The position numbers and the translations under genes are program-made. From Candidatus Cryptobacteroides faecihippi (lineage in GTDB: Bacteria > Bacteroidota > Bacteroidia > Bacteroidales > UBA932): a DNA stretch of 10,151 nt. The stretch spans positions 1 through 10,151 of the forward strand of contig JAGHSC010000133.1 in the NCBI GenBank assembly GCA_018066065.1, in the 5' to 3' direction. Under the pieces are notes generated by a model, which was given only the letters and a program-made list of their open reading frames with translations, had not been told where the DNA came from and ran no database searches. Position 1 is the stretch's first letter. Every line of letters starts with the position of its first letter. Below are positions 5,853 through 10,151 of the stretch, in pieces.

Positions 5853-7049
5853 ATGAACAAAAGATTAACTGCCATCACAGCGGTGCTGGCTCTTGTCACA
5901 TCAGTGACTTCATGCGATCAGGCCAAGGTCCCCTCGGCTACTCTTCCGATCATGGCATGGTACAGCATCCCGGCGGAGGATGCGACCCTTGAAAGGTATC
6001 AGGAACTTGCAGACTGCGGTTTCAACATCAACTTTTCCCATCTCTACAGCCTTGAGGATCTCAAGACTGCCCTTGATCTCTCACAGCAGGTGGGAGTGAA
6101 GGTCATGGCTACATGTACCGCGCTCGAAAGTGCCACCGACAGCGCTGTAGCCCTTGTCAAGGACCATCCTGCTCTCTATGGCTACTTCCTCAGGGATGAG
6201 CCTGCATGCCCAGGTTTCCCTTACCTTGCCGAGTGGGCTCAGAAGATCAAGGCTGCCGACGACTCCCACATGCTCTACCTTAACCTTCTTCCGAACTATG
6301 CTCCTCTCGAGATGCTCGGTGCATCTTCCTACAGGGAGTATGTCAAGAGGTTCATCGATGAGGTGAAGCTTCCGCTCGTTTCGTTCGATTTCTATCCTAT
6401 CACGACTGAAGGCATACGCCAGATGTGGTATGCCAACCTGCAGGATGTTGCCGATGAGTCAACCGCTGCAGGCCTTCCATTCTGGGCATTTGCACTTTCC
6501 ACCGCCCATGATCCTTATCCGGAGCCGACCATGGCCAGCCTGAGAATCCAGATGTACACCAATCTTGCCTATGGTGCGCAGGGCCTCCAGTACTTTACCT
6601 ACTGGAATCCTGGCACCGAGATCTGGAACTTCCACGAGGCTCCGATCAACCAGGACAAGAAGCGTTCGCAGGCCTACGACCTCGTAAAGGCCATGAATGA
6701 AGAGCTGCAGGCCCGCGCAGGAATATTCATGGGTGCGAAGCTTGTCTCCCTTGCGCACACCGGTGAGACAGTTCCGCCTGAGTGCAAGAGGCTTGAGGAA
6801 CTTCCTGAGCATGTCACCATGCTTGACACAGGTGCTGATGGTGCAGTTGTCTCTGTCCTTGAGAATGGTGGCGTCAAGTACCTTGTCTGCGTCAACCGCT
6901 CCCTTGACAAGCCTTTCGAGCTCAAGGTTGCCTTTGACACCAAGGCTTTCATGATCGATCGCGATGGCAAGGCTGTCAAGGTTGCGAAAGGGGAGAACAC
7001 TTACACAGTCGAGGAGGGTGATGTGGCCATCTTCCAGTTGAAGAAGTAA
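5853..7049 (+). CDS. Lipoprotein with glycoside-hydrolase-like TIM barrel, copy 1 (398 aa)
   Basis: Not a family I can name with certainty. Residues 1-20 are a lipoprotein signal peptide with lipobox VTSC, so Cys21 would be lipidated and the protein anchored in the cell envelope. From about 32 to 285 the chain reads as a beta/alpha barrel: IMAWYSIP, FNINFSH (57-63), GVKVMAT (81-87), LYGYFLRDEP (108-117), MLYLNLLP (140-147), LVSFDFYPI (175-183), LPFWAFALS (208-216) and GLQYFTYW (244-251). E116 in RDEP is placed like the acid/base glutamate of clan GH-A enzymes. The segment PEPTMASLRIQMYTNLAYGA recalls GH42-like proteins. No obvious second catalytic glutamate ends strand 7. Residues about 290-398 look like a C-terminal beta-sandwich. 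The ATG gives a textbook signal peptide. A close paralogue follows 6 bases after the stop. Confidence 0.8.
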   Translation: MNKRLTAITAVLALVTSVTSCDQAKVPSATLPIMAWYSIPAEDATLERYQELADCGFNINFSHLYSLEDLKTALDLSQQVGVKVMATCTALESATDSAVALVKDHPALYGYFLRDEPACPGFPYLAEWAQKIKAADDSHMLYLNLLPNYAPLEMLGASSYREYVKRFIDEVKLPLVSFDFYPITTEGIRQMWYANLQDVADESTAAGLPFWAFALSTAHDPYPEPTMASLRIQMYTNLAYGAQGLQYFTYWNPGTEIWNFHEAPINQDKKRSQAYDLVKAMNEELQARAGIFMGAKLVSLAHTGETVPPECKRLEELPEHVTMLDTGADGAVVSVLENGGVKYLVCVNRSLDKPFELKVAFDTKAFMIDRDGKAVKVAKGENTYTVEEGDVAIFQLKK

Positions 7050-7055
7050 TTGACA

Positions 7056-8261
7056 ATGAATATGAAACGTGGATTTTTAATGGCTGCTGCCGCTGTTGCG
7101 TCGCTTGCAGTCGCGCTTCCTTCCTGCAAGGAGGCTTCGGTTCCGGAGGAGTACATTCCGATCATGTCATGGTTCAGCATCCCTGCTGACCAGACCACCG
7201 TCGAGAGGTACCAGGAGCTTGCCGAGTGTGGTTTCAACATCAATTTCTCCCATTTCTATCACCTGAGCGACCTTCAGAAGTCACTGGATGTTGCAGAGGA
7301 GGTCGGGGTCAAGGTCATGGGTATGTCGAACGAGCTGTACTACCAGACTGACAGTGCTGTCAACCTCATCAAGGATCATCCTGCTCTCTATGGCTATTTC
7401 CTTCGTGATGAGCCGCTTCCGCCTGCATTCCCTGAACTTGGGGCATGGGCTCAGAGGATCAAGGATGCTGACGACACCCATCCGATCTACCTGAACCTTT
7501 TCCCTTCGTATGTGGATACCAATGCTTTCGGTTGTTCCTACAGGGAGTATGTCCGCAGGTTCATCGAGGAGGTCAAGCTTCCGATGGTTTCTTTCGACAA
7601 CTATCCTATCACGACCGATGGCGTCCGTCAGATGTGGTATGAGAACCTCATGATCATCGCCGAGGAGTCGGAGAAGGCTGGCCTGCCTTTCTGGGCATTC
7701 TCTCTGTCTGTCCCTCACTGGAACTATCCTGAGCCTACTCTTGCAAGCATCAGGATGCAGATGTACACGAACCTTGCCTATGGTGCCTCAGGTCTTCAGT
7801 ACTTCACCTACTGGACTCCTGGCCCGGATGATTTCTTCCACTACCATGATGCTCCGATCACCTATGATGGACAGCGTTCGGACCAGTACTACAAGGTGCA
7901 GACTGTCAACAAGGAGATCAAGGCTCGTTCCGGTGTCTTCGTTGGTTCCAAGGTTGTCAGTGTCGCTCACACAGGTGAGACCGTCCCTCCGGGATGTCCT
8001 GCCTTGACTGAGATGCCTGCTCATGTCAAGGCATTGACTACCAGTCCTGAAGGCGCTGTCGTTTCTCTTCTCGAGAAGGGGAGTTTCAACTATCTTGTGG
8101 TCGTCAGCCGCAGTCTTGAGGCTCCGATCACTCTCGATGTCGAGTTTGACACCAAGGCCTGCATGGTCGATCGTGAGGGCAAGCTGGTGAAGGTTGCCAA
8201 GGGCGTGAATTCGTTCACGATCGAGGATGGTGACGTGGCTATCTTCCGCTTGAAGAAGTAG
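7056..8261 (+). CDS. Lipoprotein with glycoside-hydrolase-like TIM barrel, copy 2 (401 aa)
   Basis: A paralogue of the preceding gene, alike over the full length (about two thirds of barrel residues match by eye). Residues 1-23 form the signal peptide with lipobox LPSC, lipidated at Cys24. The same barrel blocks occur: IPIMSWFSIP (34-43), FNINFSH (60-66), LYGYFLRDEP (111-120, E119), MVSFDNYPI (177-185), LPFWAFSLS (210-218), YPEPTLASIRMQMYTNLAYG (224-243) and GLQYFTYW (246-253). The C-terminal sandwich again ends VAIFRLKK. The frame is open from a TTG at 7050 directly after the previous stop. ATG at 7056 is chosen; ATG at 7062 is nearly as good and gives the classic MKRGF start. The pair is surely co-transcribed. 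No SusC/SusD genes lie nearby, so the substrate is unknown. Confidence 0.8.
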   Translation: MNMKRGFLMAAAAVASLAVALPSCKEASVPEEYIPIMSWFSIPADQTTVERYQELAECGFNINFSHFYHLSDLQKSLDVAEEVGVKVMGMSNELYYQTDSAVNLIKDHPALYGYFLRDEPLPPAFPELGAWAQRIKDADDTHPIYLNLFPSYVDTNAFGCSYREYVRRFIEEVKLPMVSFDNYPITTDGVRQMWYENLMIIAEESEKAGLPFWAFSLSVPHWNYPEPTLASIRMQMYTNLAYGASGLQYFTYWTPGPDDFFHYHDAPITYDGQRSDQYYKVQTVNKEIKARSGVFVGSKVVSVAHTGETVPPGCPALTEMPAHVKALTTSPEGAVVSLLEKGSFNYLVVVSRSLEAPITLDVEFDTKACMVDREGKLVKVAKGVNSFTIEDGDVAIFRLKK

Positions 8262-8265
8262 GGGA

Positions 8266-9678
8266 TTACTGCTGCTTCAGGCGGAGGGCGCAGACGTTCT
8301 CGACGTGCTGCGTGTGCGGGAACATGTCCACAGGCTGCACGGCCGTGATCTCATACTTCTCGCTGAAGATTGCAAGGTCCCTGGCCTGGGATGCCGGATT
8401 GCAGCTGACATAGACCATCCTGCCTGGAGCAGCATCCATGATGACCTTTGCGACATCGGGATGGATGCCTGCGCGTGGAGGGTCAAGGATGATGACATCT
8501 GGCTGACCATGCTTCTTGATGAAGTCGGCGGAAAGCACATCCTTCATGTCTCCTGCAAAGAACTCACAGTTGGTGATGCCATTGCCTTCGGCATTCTTCT
8601 TTGCATCCTCGATTGCCTCCGGGACATACTCGATGCCGATCACCTTGGAGGCTTTCTTGGAGACGAACTGTGCGATGGTACCGGTGCCGGTGTAGAGGTC
8701 GTAGACAACCTCGTTGCCGGTCAGGTCAGCCAACTCCCTGGCGACGGTGTAGAGCTTCAGTGCCTGGGCGCTGTTGGTCTGGTAGAATGACTTCGGACCG
8801 ATGCGGAAGGTGAGGTCTTCCATCTTTTCGCGGATTATCGGCTCACCCTTGTAAAGGATGCAGTCCTGGTCTCCGATTGAGTCATTCAACTTGCTGTTTA
8901 TGATGTAGTAAAGCGAAGTTATCTGTGGGAATGCTTCAGCAATGGCTGAGAGGAGTCCCTCGCGTTTTTCCTTGTCCTCGCAGGCGAAGCAGACGATCAC
9001 CATGAGGTCGCCTGTGTCGGTCGTGCGGATGAACATGTTCCTGATGAATCCGGCGTTCTGGCGGATGTCATAGAACTCGAGTCCGTTCTTGACGGAGTAG
9101 TCCTTGATGAAGAGCCTGATTTCGTTGGATGGGTCCTTCTGGAGGTAGCATTTCTTGATGTCGAGTACCTTGTCGAAGAATTTGCCGACGTGGAAGCCGA
9201 GTCCTACGCGATCCTCTGGTGCAACGGTCTCCGGATCTTCGTCCCTGAGAAGCCAGCGGCGTGATGAGAAGGTGAATTCCAGTTTGTTGCGGTAGAACTG
9301 GATGTTGTCGGAAGGAAGGGTCGGGCGGATCTCCGGTACTTGGAGATGGCCAATCCTAACGAGTTGGTCTTCAACCTGTTGGCGCTTGGCTTCCAGCTGG
9401 AGATGATAGGGAAGTGGCTGCCATTTGCAGCCTCCGCAGACGCCGAAATGCTTGCAGAATGGCTCCAGGCGCTCCTTTGATGGCTCCACGATTCTCTCGA
9501 TGATGCCTTCGCAGTAATTCTTCTTCTTTTTCAGGATCCGGATGTCGACGACGTCGCCGGGTACAGCGAACGGTACAAAGACCACAACTCCGTTCCAGTG
9601 TGTAAGTGCCTTGCCTTCAGCTGCGCAGGCTTCGATGGTCATGTTCTCCAGAAGGAGATCAACTCTTTTTCTTGACAT
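8266..9678 (-). CDS. rlmD: 23S rRNA (uracil-C5)-methyltransferase, RlmD/RumA family (470 aa)
   Basis: A cytoplasmic S-adenosylmethionine-dependent enzyme that methylates C5 of a uridine in 23S rRNA (U1939 in Escherichia coli numbering). An N-terminal TRAM-like RNA-binding region spans about 1-65. It is followed by the iron-sulfur cysteines C75, C81, C84 (CKHFGVCGGC) and C177. The methyltransferase domain shows DLYTGTGTIAQF (327-338), IGIEYVPEAIEDAKKNA (347-363), LDPPRAGIHP (398-407) and VSCNPASQARDL (424-435), where C426 is the catalytic nucleophile. HTQHVENV (455-462) carries the general-base glutamate E460. No key residue is missing. The ATG start is supported by the promoter just upstream and by a normal family N-terminus. 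The gene converges on the second lipoprotein with only 4 bases between stops. Its exact target uridine cannot be read from sequence; Bacteroidota homologues might act at more than one site. Confidence 0.95.
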   Translation of the reverse strand: MSRKRVDLLLENMTIEACAAEGKALTHWNGVVVFVPFAVPGDVVDIRILKKKKNYCEGIIERIVEPSKERLEPFCKHFGVCGGCKWQPLPYHLQLEAKRQQVEDQLVRIGHLQVPEIRPTLPSDNIQFYRNKLEFTFSSRRWLLRDEDPETVAPEDRVGLGFHVGKFFDKVLDIKKCYLQKDPSNEIRLFIKDYSVKNGLEFYDIRQNAGFIRNMFIRTTDTGDLMVIVCFACEDKEKREGLLSAIAEAFPQITSLYYIINSKLNDSIGDQDCILYKGEPIIREKMEDLTFRIGPKSFYQTNSAQALKLYTVARELADLTGNEVVYDLYTGTGTIAQFVSKKASKVIGIEYVPEAIEDAKKNAEGNGITNCEFFAGDMKDVLSADFIKKHGQPDVIILDPPRAGIHPDVAKVIMDAAPGRMVYVSCNPASQARDLAIFSEKYEITAVQPVDMFPHTQHVENVCALRLKQQ

Positions 9679-9712
9679 ATTCTCAGACAGGAAGCCTTTG
9701 GCTTCAACTATC

Positions 9713-9744
9713 CAAAGTTAGCCCTAAATCTGCAATAATGCAAA
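9713..9744 (-). promoter_or_regulatory. Bacteroidota promoter of rlmD
   Basis: On the minus strand, TTTG (9741-9744), a 20-base spacer, then TAACTTTG (9713-9720). Both elements match the consensus exactly, and the -7 octamer is identical to that of the queA promoter. Transcription should begin near 9706, giving a leader of about 28 bases. Confidence 0.75.
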
Positions 9745-9747
9745 ATC

Positions 9748-9766
9748 CTGTGTCCGGGGGACACGG
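9748..9766. other. Short GC-rich hairpin upstream of rlmD
   Basis: GTGTCC (9750-9755) and GGACAC (9759-9764) pair perfectly around GGG, and the stem can extend outward by a T-G wobble and a C-G pair. It stands just upstream of the rlmD -33 element. It might end a transcript from the right, bind a protein, or be a small repeated palindrome. No T-run follows on the plus strand. Confidence 0.45.
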
Positions 9767-9810
9767 TGTGATTCGTGCAACTTAACATAATATAAATTGT
9801 GTAACAAATT

Positions 9811-10034
9811 GGAAGCGAGGGGAGCGACGCTCCTACGCAGGCTGCGTGGATGGCTTCATGCCGCCTGTGAGGCCCTCCGAGCGTGCCTTTGTCCAGGAAT
9901 TGCTCCGTTATCCGTCCGCCGAGTCAATAAAACGCAGCTTTTCCCTTCGATCCTGCTCATCGCGCACTCGACGGACGGAAAGACGGCTCATCATCGGAGG
10001 GGCGGGCGCAGCATACACCACTCTGTCCGGGTAG
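9811..10034. other. GC-rich island of nested inverted repeats (unassigned; possible structured RNA or decayed sequence)
   Basis: A GC-rich stretch of about 220 bases between AT-rich flanks. It has two adjacent short palindromes: GGAGCG-A-CGCTCC (9821-9833) and ACGCAG-G-CTGCGT (9835-9847). An outer pair follows, CCCTCCGA (9873-9880) with TCGGAGGG (9994-10001). Nested within it, CCGTCCGCCGAG (9912-9923) pairs with CTCGACGGACGG (9967-9978) with one mismatch. Frames open on both strands are short, Arg-rich and unlike known proteins. The minus strand is readable from about 10064 to 9904, then meets a TAA. It does not match tmRNA, RNase P RNA or a tRNA as I know them. A structured RNA, a genome-wide repeat or a gene remnant all remain possible. 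Confidence 0.4.
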
Positions 10035-10051
10035 ACTGCAGGGAAAATTGA

Positions 10052-10084
10052 TTGCTGCTGCGACCGAAAAATTTCTTAAATTTG
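10052..10084 (+). promoter_or_regulatory. Candidate plus-strand promoter near the right edge
   Basis: TTG at 10052-10054, a 22-base spacer, then TAAATTTG at 10077-10084, which fits TAnnTTTG. It would drive transcription to the right, out of the window, starting near 10091. No coding start is seen in the last 60 bases, so the gene it serves is not visible. Confidence 0.4.
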
Positions 10085-10151
10085 TGGAGCCCAAATGGCT
10101 GAAAATGCGGTAAAAATGGGGCTAACAATAATGTTATGTATTATAACAACA

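Larger units (their letters stand above)
5853..8261 (+). repeat. Tandem gene duplication, period about 1.2 kb
   Basis: The two lipoprotein genes are direct repeats of one ancestral gene. Some DNA stretches are identical, for example 6165-6184 and 7377-7396, which lie 1212 bases apart. Most other positions have diverged, so the duplication is not recent, but both frames remain intact. Confidence 0.85.

Noticed and set aside
9797..10051. Short plus-strand open frames in the GC-rich island
   Set aside because: The products are Arg/Leu/Cys-rich without family features, and the frames run over inverted repeats; not credible genes.
1..10151. Mobile elements, CRISPR arrays, tRNA or rRNA genes
   Set aside because: No transposase or integrase, no regularly spaced repeats, and no tRNA or rRNA signature was seen on either strand.

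Overview
The window looks like chromosomal DNA from a member of the Bacteroidota, most likely order Bacteroidales. Several intergenic spaces carry the -33/-7 promoter typical of that phylum (TTTG, about 19-22 bases, then TAnnTTTG), and there is little Shine-Dalgarno signal before starts. The genes also fit: a Bacteroidota-style XRE regulator, a long-form QueA, an RlmD, and lipoproteins with short signal peptides. Coding regions are moderately GC-rich and intergenic regions strongly AT-rich. The genus cannot be fixed. A cysteate synthase suggests a sulfonolipid-making lineage (Rikenellaceae, Odoribacteraceae or a relative), but this is inference.

Layout, left to right. (1) A small XRE-type DNA-binding protein on the minus strand (37-450). 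(2) A 518-base AT-rich spacer with promoters at both ends and several TTTACAAA-type motifs. (3) On the plus strand, queA (969-2195), for queuosine tRNA modification, then a PlsC-like acyltransferase (2252-3424). (4) On the minus strand, converging on these, a two-gene unit: a CaCA-family cation antiporter (4747-5745) and a PLP enzyme best read as cysteate synthase (3448-4734), 12 bases apart. (5) A 107-base divergent promoter region with a perfect 13-bp inverted repeat. (6) Two tandem paralogous lipoproteins with a glycoside-hydrolase-like TIM barrel (5853-7049 and 7056-8261), 6 bases apart. (7) rlmD on the minus strand (8266-9678), converging on the second lipoprotein with a 4-base gap and transcribed from a near-consensus promoter. 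(8) About 400 bases with no convincing gene, holding a short hairpin and a GC-rich island of inverted repeats between AT-rich flanks.

How the parts work together. Most genes are core functions: tRNA and rRNA modification, phospholipid acylation and ion exchange. The parts that stand out are the cysteate synthase (entry to capnine/sulfonolipid synthesis in Bacteroidota) in an operon with a cation antiporter, the duplicated lipoprotein pair with an incomplete-looking hydrolase active site, the hairpin at the divergent promoters, and the GC-rich structured island. No mobile element, CRISPR array, tRNA or rRNA gene was seen, and nothing amounts to a clearly new multi-gene system.
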